Of a DNA stretch of 64,000 nucleotides, positions 9,305 through 19,157 are shown piece after piece (positions within the stretch are counted from its first letter, which is position 1; each line of letters starts with the position of its first letter). The stretch spans positions 1-64,000 of the forward strand of contig NZ_JYOO01000023.1 in the NCBI RefSeq assembly GCF_000956595.1, in the 5' to 3' direction. The notes under the pieces are model-generated. The model did not search any database. It was not told the origin of the DNA and saw only the letters and a list, made by a program, of their open reading frames with translations. The stretch comes from Priestia aryabhattai B8W22 (GTDB lineage: Bacteria; Bacillota; Bacilli; Bacillales; Bacillaceae_H). Position numbers and translations under genes: made by a program.

Positions 9305-10633
9305 TTGGGAAAAATTTATGTATTAGATACGAATGTTTTATTACAAGATCCGCATTCAATTTTTTCATTTGATGATAACGAAGTAGTGATTCCAGCCGTT
9401 GTATTAGAAGAAGTTGATTCGAAAAAAAGAAATATGGATGAAGTCGGACGAAATGCAAGGCAGGTATCCAAACTCATTGATAACTTGAGACAACATGGAA
9501 AGTTATATGAGAAAATCCCGTTAGAAAATGGGGGCCATTTGCGAATTGAACTCAACCATCGCTCTTTTCAACAGCTTCAAGAAATCTTTGTAGAAAAAAC
9601 AAATGATAATCGAATTTTAGCCGTTGCTAAAAATTTATCTCTTGAAGAGGAAACAAAAGAAGATGGACGTGAAGTGATCCTAGTGAGTAAAGATGTGTTG
9701 GTACGTGTGAAGGCTGACGCAATCGGCTTAAGAGCAGAAGATTTTTTAAGTGATCGAGTAGTGGAATTCAATAGTATTTATACAGGCTTTTCAGAAGTCT
9801 ATATTGCAAAAGAACTGCTGAGTCAATTTTACGAAAAAGGAGAGCTGCTAACGTCTCAAATTGCGAACCACTCCTTTTTTGCAAATCAATTCTTAGTGAT
9901 GAAAGATGCATTTGGGGGATCCGGATCAGCCATCGGCATTGTCGATCAAACAACAACGAAAGTAAAAAAGCTTTTATTTGAATATGATCATATCTGGGGA
10001 ATCAAACCTCGAAATGTTCAGCAAATTATGGCGTTAGAACTTCTTCTTAGAGACGACGTTCAACTGGTCACGTTAATTGGAAAGGCAGGTACGGGTAAAA
10101 CGCTGCTTGCTTTAGCTTCAGGACTTATGCAGACGGAAGATTTAGGATGTTTTAAAAAGCTACTTGTAGCTCGTCCAATTGTTCCTTTAGGGAAAGATAT
10201 TGGATTCTTGCCAGGAGAAAAGCAGGAGAAGCTTCGTCCATGGATGCAACCAATTTATGATAACCTAGAGTACTTATTCAACACTAAAAAACCTGGAGAA
10301 CTGGATGCGATTCTAGCGGGGCTCAGTTCGATAGAAGTGGAAGCCTTGACATATATAAGAGGCCGAAGCATTCCGGAGCAGTTCATTATTATTGATGAAG
10401 CCCAAAATTTAACGAAGCATGAAATTAAAACAATTTTAACAAGGGTAGGGGAAAAGAGTAAAATTGTGCTTATGGGAGATCCGGCTCAAATTGATCATCC
10501 TTATTTAGATGAGTATAACAACGGATTAACGTACGTAGTTGAAAAGTTTAAAGAGCAAAAAGTATCGGGACACGTTCGGTTAATCAAAGGAGAGCGCTCC
10601 GGGCTAGCACAATTAGCAGCTGATATTCTTTAA
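9305..10633 (+). CDS. ylaK: PIN domain plus PhoH-type ATPase YlaK
   Basis: Two-domain protein of 442 residues. The N-terminal PIN nuclease fold opens YVLDTNVLLQDP and continues through VVLEEVDSKK; the C-terminal PhoH ATPase has Walker A GKAGTGKT, ARPIVPLGKDIGFLPGE, and Walker B IIIDEAQNLT. PIN-PhoH proteins are proposed RNA helicase/ribonucleases. The start is TTG at 9305 after AGGAGG, and the length equals B. subtilis YlaK. It ends in a strong terminator shared with the converging gene. Confidence 0.92.
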   Translation: MGKIYVLDTNVLLQDPHSIFSFDDNEVVIPAVVLEEVDSKKRNMDEVGRNARQVSKLIDNLRQHGKLYEKIPLENGGHLRIELNHRSFQQLQEIFVEKTNDNRILAVAKNLSLEEETKEDGREVILVSKDVLVRVKADAIGLRAEDFLSDRVVEFNSIYTGFSEVYIAKELLSQFYEKGELLTSQIANHSFFANQFLVMKDAFGGSGSAIGIVDQTTTKVKKLLFEYDHIWGIKPRNVQQIMALELLLRDDVQLVTLIGKAGTGKTLLALASGLMQTEDLGCFKKLLVARPIVPLGKDIGFLPGEKQEKLRPWMQPIYDNLEYLFNTKKPGELDAILAGLSSIEVEALTYIRGRSIPEQFIIIDEAQNLTKHEIKTILTRVGEKSKIVLMGDPAQIDHPYLDEYNNGLTYVVEKFKEQKVSGHVRLIKGERSGLAQLAADIL

Positions 10634-10669
10634 AAAAAGTGGGGTTCCTTTTGGAACCCCACTTTTTTA
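10632..10669. terminator. Bidirectional terminator between ylaK and ylaL
   Basis: Perfect 16-bp arms (10633-10648 and 10653-10668) around TTTT, with A and T tracts on the two sides. Confidence 0.9.
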
Positions 10670-11170
10670 TTATGTAACGATGATTTCTTCCACATATTTA
10701 ATAGGGTTATTTCGGTTAGACCCGTCAGGTAAATAGACATAGATAGGCCCGTCTTCTCTAAGAGGCTTTCCATCTTGGCTGAAACCAAAGATTAGTTTTT
10801 GCGCTTCTTCTAATGAAAAAGAAATCAGCGCGTCTTTTGTTTTAAATGAAACGTTGGTAGCTTCTTCAGTAGGTGAAGCGTTTGCTAGAAAAGGTTCAAA
10901 TGAAATGCCAAATGTTCCATTTACTAGCTCCTGTTTTTTGAATTTCTTTTCGGTTTTTAACGTAGGAGGAAAGACGGCTCCTTCTTGAATTTCACGGTCC
11001 CAATGCTTCGAAACAGCCTTTGTGTACGCTTCTGTCTCGTCTTTTTGCTCCGGTGGATGTTCAAAGAAAACGTCCATATCGAGCTTGCGGTCATCGAAAA
11101 TCCACACGCTTGGGTCAAGTGTCAGCGTATATTTTACTTTTCCTTTTAACATAATAATTGAATTCATCAT
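10670..11170 (-). CDS. ylaL: YlaL family protein
   Basis: A 166-residue soluble protein without signal or membrane segments. It contains GKVKYTLTLDPSVWIFDDRK near the start and a conserved acidic/aromatic layout later. Two adjacent ATG codons (11170 and 11167) follow AAGGGGG; the second has better spacing, so the true length may be 165. Identification as YlaL rests on position between ylaK and ylaN and on similarity recalled from B. subtilis. The glutaminase gene ylaM, which follows ylaL in B. subtilis, is absent here. Function is unknown. Confidence 0.7.
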   Translation of the reverse strand: MMNSIIMLKGKVKYTLTLDPSVWIFDDRKLDMDVFFEHPPEQKDETEAYTKAVSKHWDREIQEGAVFPPTLKTEKKFKKQELVNGTFGISFEPFLANASPTEEATNVSFKTKDALISFSLEEAQKLIFGFSQDGKPLREDGPIYVYLPDGSNRNNPIKYVEEIIVT

Positions 11171-11436
11171 AAATGCCCCCTTGCTAAAAGTATAAGCGCT
11201 TTCTACTTATTTGTCACTTTGATGAAAAAATTTAGTTGAGAGTGATTCTCGTATGATATAATGTAAGAGTCAACGAAAGTGCGAAATTTCCTACATCTAT
11301 GGTAATGCTTTTGAGAAAGTAACAGTATAAAAAAGACGGCCAGCCTCACGGACATGTTTATCCTTGCTTTTTTGGAGCATAGCCTTTAAAATTGAGAGAT
11401 AGATTAGGTAATCGCTCGCGAACGGAGGGATTGAGT

Positions 11437-11718
11437 TTGACGCCTGAGACAATGATAGATCATCGTGAAAAAGCGTATGCGTTGTTAAAAGCTGATGCAG
11501 ATAAGATTTTGCAATTAATTCAAGTTCAAATGGATAACTTAACAATGCCACAATGTCCTCTTTATGAAGAGGTTTTAGATACACAAATGTTTGGTTTATC
11601 AAGAGAAATTGATTTTGCAGTTCGTCTTGGTTTAATTGATGAACGTGTTGGAAAAACATTGCTAGACCGCCTCGAGCGTGAACTTTCTGCACTGCATGAA
11701 GCGTTTACAAAAAAATAA
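11437..11718 (+). CDS. ylaN: YlaN, iron-linked essential small protein
   Basis: I choose TTG 11437, seven bases after GGAGGG, giving exactly 93 residues, the length of B. subtilis YlaN; the frame open to 11392 has no ribosome site. The conserved core [20 protein letters not shown] and [16 protein letters not shown] is present. In B. subtilis YlaN is conditionally essential, and reported work links it to iron homeostasis through Fur. It precedes ftsW with its own terminator between. Confidence 0.92.
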   Translation: MTPETMIDHREKAYALLKADADKILQLIQVQMDNLTMPQCPLYEEVLDTQMFGLSREIDFAVRLGLIDERVGKTLLDRLERELSALHEAFTKK

Positions 11719-11732
11719 AAATCACGCGATCG

Positions 11733-11771
11733 AAACTCAAACTATATACAAACGTAGTTTGAGTTTTTTAT
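11733..11771 (+). terminator. ylaN terminator
   Basis: AAACTCAAACTA and its complement flank a 10-base loop, with a T-run after. Confidence 0.85.
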
Positions 11772-11861
11772 TACAGGTGGTTGAAATTTCCTAATTTACT
11801 CAAATTTGTACATAAAAGATGAAACGAAACAGAAACACGTCATTTTTAAAGGAAGAGGGTT

Positions 11862-13052
11862 ATGGTAAAAAAAATATTTAGGCATTTTGACTATTCGATT
11901 GTAATTCCAGTGCTGCTTCTTTGTGCGGTTGGACTAGTTATGGTTTACAGTTCAAGTATGATTGTAAGTATTACAAGATATCATACGTCAAGTGATTTCT
12001 TTTACAACAGACAAAAAATGTGGCTTGCTTTTACGCTTGTATTGTTCATTTTAACAATGCTAACACCTTACAAGCTGTATCCTAAAATACTGCCTTATGC
12101 GATTCTGGGCATTTTTGTACTGCTTTTGCTTGTGTTTGTAATGGGTCATACGAGTAACAATGCGCAAAGTTGGCTGCAGCTTGGGGGAGCAAACATGCAG
12201 CCGGCTGAGTATGCCAAGCTTGTTGTCATTTTATACTTATCGTATGTTTTGTCTAAAAGGCAAGAGTATATTGACAACATCAAAAAAGCTTTTTTTGGAC
12301 CTATGGGTCTTGTATTTCTAATATTAGGTTTTGTAGCGATTCAGCCTGACCTTGGAACGGGATCAATTATTTTTGCTATTGCCGTTACCATTATGCTATG
12401 TTCGGGAATCTCTAAAAAAACCTTCTTCCGCATGCTAGCACTAGGTATCATTTTGCTTACGGTAATTATTACGATTGGTTTTTTTACAGGTCAGTTTACT
12501 GCCAATCGAATTGGCCGTTTTACCGGTGCATCAGATCCGTTTGCCAATGCTCAAGGAACCGGTTATCAGCTGGTTAATTCATATTTAGCAATAGGTACAG
12601 GAGGCTTAAAAGGCCTTGGTTTAGGAGAAAGTGTACAAAAGTATGGTTATCTTCCTGAGCCCCATACCGATTTCATTATGGCTATTATTGCAGAAGAATT
12701 AGGGTTCTTTGGAGTTATGCTCGTGCTGGGTCTTTTAGGCTTCTTAATTTTCAGGATTTTAATGCTGGCTAAAAAATCTCAGGATCCGTTTGCTAGTATG
12801 ATCTGTATTGGAGTAGCGAGTATGATAGGTATCCAAACGGGGATTAACCTTGGAGGACTTACGGGACTCATTCCGATTACGGGGGTAACGCTTCCATTTA
12901 TCAGTTACGGAGGGTCTTCGCTGCTAACGCTGATGGTATCTATGGGAATTATTGTAAATATTTCGTTTTTCGTAAATTATCACAATAAAAAACAGAAAAA
13001 TACGGAAAATATTGTGCTACATCCGAACAATACATCAACAACAAGTGATTGA
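11862..13052 (+). CDS. ftsW: Cell-division peptidoglycan polymerase FtsW (SEDS family)
   Basis: SEDS glycosyltransferase that polymerises septal peptidoglycan from lipid II with its cognate class B PBP. The 396 residues show about ten membrane segments. Signature pieces include PAEYAKL, AIQPDLGTG, the large extracellular loop with RFTGASDPFANAQGTGYQ, and the C-terminal GVTLPFISYGGSS. The start ATG 11862 follows AAGGAAGAGG. The gene lies between ylaN and pycA exactly as in B. subtilis and ends at a terminator. Confidence 0.95.
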   Translation: MVKKIFRHFDYSIVIPVLLLCAVGLVMVYSSSMIVSITRYHTSSDFFYNRQKMWLAFTLVLFILTMLTPYKLYPKILPYAILGIFVLLLLVFVMGHTSNNAQSWLQLGGANMQPAEYAKLVVILYLSYVLSKRQEYIDNIKKAFFGPMGLVFLILGFVAIQPDLGTGSIIFAIAVTIMLCSGISKKTFFRMLALGIILLTVIITIGFFTGQFTANRIGRFTGASDPFANAQGTGYQLVNSYLAIGTGGLKGLGLGESVQKYGYLPEPHTDFIMAIIAEELGFFGVMLVLGLLGFLIFRILMLAKKSQDPFASMICIGVASMIGIQTGINLGGLTGLIPITGVTLPFISYGGSSLLTLMVSMGIIVNISFFVNYHNKKQKNTENIVLHPNNTSTTSD

Positions 13053-13076
13053 TTTTCGTGAAAAAATTGTGTAAAA

Positions 13077-13133
13077 AAAGCAAAAATTTATTGGAATTTT
13101 ATCATTTTCCATAGATTTTTGCTTTTCTTTTAT
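13077..13133 (+). terminator. Terminator between ftsW and pycA
   Basis: Outer arms AAAAGCAAAAAT/ATTTTTGCTTTT with inner TGGAA/TTCCA pairing, then T-rich sequence. Confidence 0.8.
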
Positions 13134-13185
13134 TCAATTTTGCTATATATTGAAGTTTATACGAAATTGAGAGGAGATTAGCAAC

Positions 13186-16100
13186 ATGAGTTTTGTAACT
13201 AAAAAAATCAAAAAAGTATTAGTAGCAAACCGAGGAGAAATTGCGATTCGTGTATTTCGAGCATGTACTGAACTGAATATTCGGACTGTTGCAATTTATT
13301 CGAAGGAAGACGCAGGTTCTTATCACCGTTACAAAGCGGATGAAGCCTATTTAGTAGGAGCGGAGAAAAAACCGATTGATGCTTATTTAGATATAGAAGG
13401 CATCATCGACATTGCTAAGTCTCATGATGTAGATGCTATTCACCCTGGCTATGGTTTTTTGTCAGAAAATATCCAATTTGCAAAACGTTGCGAAGAAGAA
13501 GGCATTATTTTTATTGGCCCAAAATCCAAGCATCTTGATATGTTTGGCGATAAAGTAAAAGCACGTCATCAGGCTATTCAAGCAGATATTCCCGTTATTC
13601 CTGGTACGGATGGTCCTATTGATTCAATTGACGAAGCAAAAGAATTTGCTAATCAGCATGGATATCCTCTAATGATCAAAGCGGCTTTGGGCGGAGGCGG
13701 TCGAGGCATGCGTATCGTTCGCGATGCAGACAGCCTGAATGAATCTTATGACCGTGCCAAATCAGAAGCAAAAGCGGCTTTTGGTAATGATGAAGTGTAT
13801 GTCGAGAAATTAGTTGAAAATCCAAAACATATTGAAGTGCAAATTTTAGGTGATGAACAAGGAAATGTTGTGCATCTTTATGAACGCGACTGTTCTGTGC
13901 AGCGTCGCCACCAAAAAGTAGTAGAAGTAGCACCAAGTGTTTCTATAGATGAAGACTTACGTCTCCGCATTTGTGAAGCAGCTGTACAGCTGATGGAAAA
14001 AGTGCAGTACATAAATGCTGGTACAGTAGAATTTTTAGTATCAGGAAACGATTTTTATTTTATTGAAGTAAATCCACGTGTTCAAGTAGAGCACACAATT
14101 ACTGAAATGATTACAGGTATTGATATCGTTCAATCGCAAATTTTAATTGCAGACGGCTACGGACTTCACAGCAAGGAAGTGTCCATTCCTGCACAAGATC
14201 AAATTCAAGTACATGGATATGCGATTCAATCTCGTGTAACGACAGAAGATCCGTTAAACAATTTTATGCCGGATACGGGTAAAATTATGGCTTATCGTTC
14301 TGGTGGCGGTTTTGGCGTACGCTTAGATACGGGAAACAGCTTCCAAGGTGCTGTAATTACACCGTATTATGATTCACTGTTAGTAAAAGTAACAACATGG
14401 GCATTAACATTCGATCAAGCTGCATCAAAAATGGTGCGGAACTTAAAAGAGTTTCGTATTCGTGGAATTAAAACAAATATTCCGTTTCTTGAAAATGTAG
14501 TGAAGCATGATAAGTTCTTAACAGGTGCTTATGATACATCATTTATTGATACAACGCCTGAACTTTTTGTTTTCCCAAAGCGAAAAGACCGCGGAACTAA
14601 AATGCTTACATACATTGGGAATGTTACGGTAAACGGATTCCCAGGCGTATCGGAAAAGAAAAAGCCAATCTTTACGAAACCGCGCGTTCCTAGTGTGGAT
14701 ATAAGCAAACCAATTCAAAACGGAACAAAGCAGATTTTAGATGAAAAAGGTGCTGAAGGGCTAGTAAATTGGGTGAAAGAACGCAAGGAAGTGCTATTAA
14801 CGGATACAACCTTCCGTGATGGCCATCAGTCTCTGTTAGCAACGCGTATTCGTACAAACGACTTAAAACAAGTAGCTAACCCAACTGCACGCTTGCTTCC
14901 AGATTTATTTTCTATGGAAATGTGGGGAGGAGCAACGTTTGATGTCGCTTATCGATTCTTAAAAGAAGATCCGTGGGATCGCTTGCTTACTTTACGTCAA
15001 CAAGCGCCAAACGTTCTTTTCCAAATGCTTCTTCGCGCGTCAAATGCGGTTGGATATAAAAACTATCCTGATAATGTAATTAAGGAATTTGTTGAAAAAT
15101 CAGCTTATGCAGGTATTGATGTTTTCCGTATCTTTGACAGCTTAAACTGGGTGCAAGGAATGACTCTTGCAATTGACTCCGTTCGTCAAACAGGGAAGAT
15201 TGCAGAAGCAGCGATGTGTTATACAGGTGATATTTTAGATCCGACACGCCGTAAGTATGATTTGGATTACTACAAGAACTTAGCAAAAGAGCTTGAGCAG
15301 TCTGGCGCACATATCCTAGGCATTAAAGATATGGCGGGTCTTTTAAAACCGCAGGCAGCTTATGATTTAGTATCGGCTTTAAAAGAAACGGTTGATATTC
15401 CCATTCACCTTCATACGCATGATACAAGCGGAAACGGTGTATACACGTATGCAAAAGCAATCGAAGCAGGTGTAGACATTGTGGACGTAGCCGTAAGCTC
15501 AATGGCGGGCTTAACGTCTCAGCCAAGTGCTAACTCTCTTTATTATGCATTAGAAGGAGCGGACCGCAGACCAAACCTGGATATTAAAAATCTAGAAGAG
15601 CTTTCTTACTATTGGGAAGATGTGCGAAAGTATTACCAAGACTTCGAAAGCGGCATGAACGCTCCTCATACGGAAGTGTACGAGCATGAAATGCCAGGCG
15701 GTCAATATAGCAACTTACAGCAGCAAGCAAAAGCAGTTGGTTTAGGAAACCGCTGGGATGAAGTAAAAGAGATGTATTCACGCGTGAATTTGCTATTTGG
15801 TGATATTGTAAAAGTTACGCCATCATCAAAAGTAGTTGGAGATATGGCATTGTTTATGGTTCAAAACAACTTGACAGAAGAAACGCTGTTTGAGCGCGGT
15901 GAAACGCTTGACTTCCCGGATTCAGTTATTGAATTGTTTGAAGGGTATTTAGGACAGCCGCACGGGGGATTCCCTAAAGAGCTTCAGCGCATCATTTTAA
16001 AAGGCAGAAAACCTATTACAGTTCGCCCTGGAGAACTGTTAGAAGATGTGGACTTCGATGCAGTGAAAGCTAAGCTATTTAAAGACTTGAATCGTCAAGT

Positions 16101-16635
16101 AACAAGTTTTGACGCCATTGCTTATGCGCTGTATCCAAAAGTATTTATGGATTACCACAAAGCAGTTGAGCAATATGGGGACATTTCCGTTCTTGATACA
16201 CCAACTTTCCTATATGGAATGCGTTTAGGAGAAGAAGTTGAAATTGAAATTGAAAAAGGAAAAACCTTAATTGTTCGTCTTGTATCCATTGGTGAACCTC
16301 AGGCAGACGGTACGCGAACAGTATACTTCGAATTGAACGGTCAGCCACGTGAAGTCGTGATTAAAGACGAAAGTGTCAAAACAACCGTTACGGCAAAACA
16401 AAAAGCCGACCAAGGAAATCCGGCCCACATCGGCGCTTCAATGCCTGGAACTGTTATTCGAGTAGTAGTAGAAAAAGGCGATAAAGTCTCAAAAGGTGAT
16501 CACTTAATGATCACAGAAGCAATGAAAATGGAAACAACCGTGCAAGCACCATTTGACGGCGTGATTAAACAAGTACACGTGTCGAATGGAGATGGCATCC
16601 AGCCGGGAGATTTATTAATTGAATTAGAAAGCTAA
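13186..16635 (+). CDS. pycA: Pyruvate carboxylase
   Basis: Biotin-dependent anaplerotic enzyme converting pyruvate and bicarbonate to oxaloacetate. The order of domains in 1149 residues is biotin carboxylase (VLVANRGEIAIR; ATP-grasp loop GGGGRGMR; EVNPRVQVEHTITE), carboxyltransferase (LLTDTTFRDGHQSLLATR; metal-site HLHTHDTSGNG), allosteric linker, and BCCP with EAMKME (biotinyl Lys about 1114). The residue after FRD is Gly where B. subtilis has Ala. It starts at ATG 13186 after GAGAGGAG. BirA, the biotinylating enzyme, is at 33837. It ends at a very strong terminator facing ctaA. Confidence 0.96.
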   Translation: MSFVTKKIKKVLVANRGEIAIRVFRACTELNIRTVAIYSKEDAGSYHRYKADEAYLVGAEKKPIDAYLDIEGIIDIAKSHDVDAIHPGYGFLSENIQFAKRCEEEGIIFIGPKSKHLDMFGDKVKARHQAIQADIPVIPGTDGPIDSIDEAKEFANQHGYPLMIKAALGGGGRGMRIVRDADSLNESYDRAKSEAKAAFGNDEVYVEKLVENPKHIEVQILGDEQGNVVHLYERDCSVQRRHQKVVEVAPSVSIDEDLRLRICEAAVQLMEKVQYINAGTVEFLVSGNDFYFIEVNPRVQVEHTITEMITGIDIVQSQILIADGYGLHSKEVSIPAQDQIQVHGYAIQSRVTTEDPLNNFMPDTGKIMAYRSGGGFGVRLDTGNSFQGAVITPYYDSLLVKVTTWALTFDQAASKMVRNLKEFRIRGIKTNIPFLENVVKHDKFLTGAYDTSFIDTTPELFVFPKRKDRGTKMLTYIGNVTVNGFPGVSEKKKPIFTKPRVPSVDISKPIQNGTKQILDEKGAEGLVNWVKERKEVLLTDTTFRDGHQSLLATRIRTNDLKQVANPTARLLPDLFSMEMWGGATFDVAYRFLKEDPWDRLLTLRQQAPNVLFQMLLRASNAVGYKNYPDNVIKEFVEKSAYAGIDVFRIFDSLNWVQGMTLAIDSVRQTGKIAEAAMCYTGDILDPTRRKYDLDYYKNLAKELEQSGAHILGIKDMAGLLKPQAAYDLVSALKETVDIPIHLHTHDTSGNGVYTYAKAIEAGVDIVDVAVSSMAGLTSQPSANSLYYALEGADRRPNLDIKNLEELSYYWEDVRKYYQDFESGMNAPHTEVYEHEMPGGQYSNLQQQAKAVGLGNRWDEVKEMYSRVNLLFGDIVKVTPSSKVVGDMALFMVQNNLTEETLFERGETLDFPDSVIELFEGYLGQPHGGFPKELQRIILKGRKPITVRPGELLEDVDFDAVKAKLFKDLNRQVTSFDAIAYALYPKVFMDYHKAVEQYGDISVLDTPTFLYGMRLGEEVEIEIEKGKTLIVRLVSIGEPQADGTRTVYFELNGQPREVVIKDESVKTTVTAKQKADQGNPAHIGASMPGTVIRVVVEKGDKVSKGDHLMITEAMKMETTVQAPFDGVIKQVHVSNGDGIQPGDLLIELES

Positions 16636-16676
16636 TCAAAAAAGGTACGAGCTCAGAGCTCGTACCTTTTTTGATT
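16634..16676. terminator. Bidirectional terminator between pycA and ctaA
   Basis: 21-bp arms (16634-16654 and 16656-16676) are exact complements separated by one base, with A6/T6 tracts built into the stem. It overlaps the ctaA stop. Confidence 0.9.
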
Positions 16677-17577
16677 AATTATGTGTATGACGCGTTGCAA
16701 GTAAGGTTAAGTAGCTTAATACACCGAATAGGAAAGAGATAATTAAAGAATGAGCAAGCGCGAGCTCTAGCTGCAGACGTGTGACAACAACAAGCATACC
16801 GGAAACCGCCTGAAAAATAACTAGAATGAGAGCAGCTAACCATCCGTAAAAAATATTTTTTTGATGACGATAATATTTAACTGCATGGATAAAGGCAGCT
16901 AAAATCCATACAAACGTTAAAACAGCAGCGAATCGATGTCCCATTTGAATCCACTGATTCAAATCAACAGGTAGCCAACCGTTTCCATTTGAACACAATG
17001 GAACGTCTGGACAGGCTAAGCTAGCTTCTTTATGGCGAACAAGCGCGCCCGTGTACACAACGGCATATGTGTACAAGATAACCCCGTAAATATGTTTTTT
17101 CATTTTAGAACCTAGCTGCATATTAGTTGCGTCGAGCTTTTGATCCACTTCAAAGATAATAAGTGTTAACAGCAGCACAGAAGCAAACGAAATAAGAGAA
17201 ATACCAAAATGAAGAGCTAGCACCGCATCTGATTGCCCCCACATAACGGCTGCTGCCCCAATTAATGCTTGCAGTACGAGGAAGAAAAAAGAAATAAACG
17301 CTAAAGGCCTAACTTCTTTTATATGTCCTAATGCAATCCACGCCCACACGCACAAAGCGAGCACAAGAAAGCCCGACACGCCAGAAACTAAGCGGTGGCT
17401 TAATTCAACAACGGTTTCAAATGTTAAAGGGTCAGGAATGAGCTGTCCGTTACACAAAGGCCAAGAATCTCCGCACCCGTCTGCTGAACCAGTTTTCGTC
17501 ACAAGGGCACCGCCAAGTAGAATAAGTAACATGGCCATGCTTGTTACAATGGATAACAACTTTAATCCAAGTCGCAC
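16675..17577 (-). CDS. ctaA: Heme A synthase CtaA
   Basis: Membrane oxygenase converting heme O to heme A for the aa3/caa3 oxidase. Eight membrane helices can be traced, with paired heme-ligand histidines in ELSHRLVSG and QMGHRFAAV. The Cys pair of the first extracytoplasmic loop ([12 protein letters not shown]) and the second pair (ACPDVPLC) are the Bacillus-type redox cysteines. I prefer GTG 17577, nine bases after AGGAGG, giving 300 residues; GTG 17586 abuts the site. It is divergent from ctaB as in B. subtilis. Confidence 0.94.
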   Translation of the reverse strand: MRLGLKLLSIVTSMAMLLILLGGALVTKTGSADGCGDSWPLCNGQLIPDPLTFETVVELSHRLVSGVSGFLVLALCVWAWIALGHIKEVRPLAFISFFFLVLQALIGAAAVMWGQSDAVLALHFGISLISFASVLLLTLIIFEVDQKLDATNMQLGSKMKKHIYGVILYTYAVVYTGALVRHKEASLACPDVPLCSNGNGWLPVDLNQWIQMGHRFAAVLTFVWILAAFIHAVKYYRHQKNIFYGWLAALILVIFQAVSGMLVVVTRLQLELALAHSLIISFLFGVLSYLTLLATRHTHN

Positions 17578-18081
17578 AATAATCACCCTCCTAAAAGCAA
17601 AGTAAGTAATATAACGAGCTAAACAATTTATTCTAATCTTTTTGTATATTAAACATAAATTTCATTTATTCTCCATAAACTTGATTGAATTTGTTATAAT
17701 GGTAGAAAGTGTAAGGTTTGTCCATGAGTTTGACTCTGCAGATGTGTAAAAGGTACCGTACAGAAAACTATTTTACTTGCGGAAATATCTTTTAACAAGT
17801 GACAGGGACATGCATTTAGCTCATGACAAAAAAAATCCATATTTTTTTCATGAATTCTTCACAAAGTAACGGCAAAATATGGTTTAATAAACATGAGAAA
17901 TAGATATTTCTCTACTATTTTATCGTTTGCATGTGAAGCTTTTAAGTAGTTTTGGTGAGAGGAATATGACTTCTTTGTGAACAAAGAGGAGATTTTTGTA
18001 AAAATATGTTGAAAACGCCTTCATTTATAGACTCTTTATTTACTAGATAAAAGTCTATGGATGAGTAAAGGAGGAAGCGCC
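17578..18081. promoter_or_regulatory. Divergent ctaA-ctaB control region
   Basis: About 500 bases without a gene. An extended -10 (TGTTATAAT at 17692-17700) reads toward ctaB and would leave a leader of about 380 bases. A weak stem pairs ATAGACT near 18026 with AGTCTAT near 18053 just upstream of the ctaB ribosome site. In B. subtilis this interval is controlled by ResD and catabolite signals; I could not pick out those sites with confidence. Confidence 0.45.
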
Positions 18082-19020
18082 ATGGAAGATTCAAAAATGG
18101 TGGAAGATTCAACGCTTTCTGCATCGCCTAACACAGCTCATGTAAGCGAAAATAGTTCCATTTGGTCAGATTTTTTAGCTACGATTAAAATTGGAATAGT
18201 CAATTCAAATTTCATCACCACCTTTACTGGTTTTTGGCTAGCTCTTTTCTTCAACGAACAACACTTCTTAGAAAACCTGGATAAAGCATTTTTTACTTTA
18301 ATAGGTTCTTCACTTATCATCGCCGGTTCATGCAGTTTGAACAATTACATAGATCGTGACATTGACCCTCTAATGGAACGAACAAAGGGACGACCTACAG
18401 TGACAGGGAGTTTTACACCTTTGACGGTCCTTGGGATTGGAATCGGTTTGACGTTAACCGGCTTGCTTATGCTACTAGTTGTTTCTTCCGTAGCCGCTCT
18501 CATCGGATTAGCAGGAATACTTACATATGTAGTTCTTTACACCATGTGGTCCAAAAGACTATACACAATTAATACAGTAATCGGAAGTATATCAGGCGCT
18601 GTCCCGCCTTTAATTGGATGGGCCGCTATCGATCCCAATTTACACGTAGTGGCTTGGGTATTATTTTTAATCATGTTTATTTGGCAGCCGCCTCATTTTC
18701 TAGCTCTTGCTATGCGAAGGTGTGAAGAATACCGAGCAGCGGGAATCCCTATGTTGCCTGTTGTACACGGTTTTGAGCTTACAAAACGACAGATTCTCAT
18801 TTGGATTGCTTGTCTGTTGCCATTACCTCTTTATTTATACGAATTAGGCACTCCATTTCTAATTTTAGCCACTGTTTTAAACATAGGATGGCTATTTTTA
18901 GGATTTGCTCAATACAATAAACAAGAAGACACAAAGTGGGCTAGCATGATGTTTGTCTACTCACTAAACTATTTAACTATTTTATTTGTCTCAATGATTG
19001 TCGCAACGCTTTTTGCCTAG
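18082..19020 (+). CDS. ctaB: Protoheme IX farnesyltransferase (heme O synthase) CtaB
   Basis: Membrane prenyltransferase adding a farnesyl group to protoheme to give heme O, substrate of CtaA. The ATG at 18082 follows AAAGGAGGAAGCGC, giving 312 residues; the ATG at 18061 lies before that site. The UbiA-family Asp motif [14 protein letters not shown] and a second loop motif ([17 protein letters not shown]) are present among about nine membrane helices. First gene of the ctaBCDEFG cluster. Confidence 0.94.
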   Translation: MEDSKMVEDSTLSASPNTAHVSENSSIWSDFLATIKIGIVNSNFITTFTGFWLALFFNEQHFLENLDKAFFTLIGSSLIIAGSCSLNNYIDRDIDPLMERTKGRPTVTGSFTPLTVLGIGIGLTLTGLLMLLVVSSVAALIGLAGILTYVVLYTMWSKRLYTINTVIGSISGAVPPLIGWAAIDPNLHVVAWVLFLIMFIWQPPHFLALAMRRCEEYRAAGIPMLPVVHGFELTKRQILIWIACLLPLPLYLYELGTPFLILATVLNIGWLFLGFAQYNKQEDTKWASMMFVYSLNYLTILFVSMIVATLFA

Positions 19021-19157
19021 ATAAAATCTTTCACTGAATGCGACATTGCACAAGGGGGATTTCTTCTACATGTAGAATTCATTATAGAAGGAATAAGTTT
19101 TATGCTCAAGAGGGCATAGATGAAATCACGTCAATGAAAGAGAGGTTGGGGAATGGT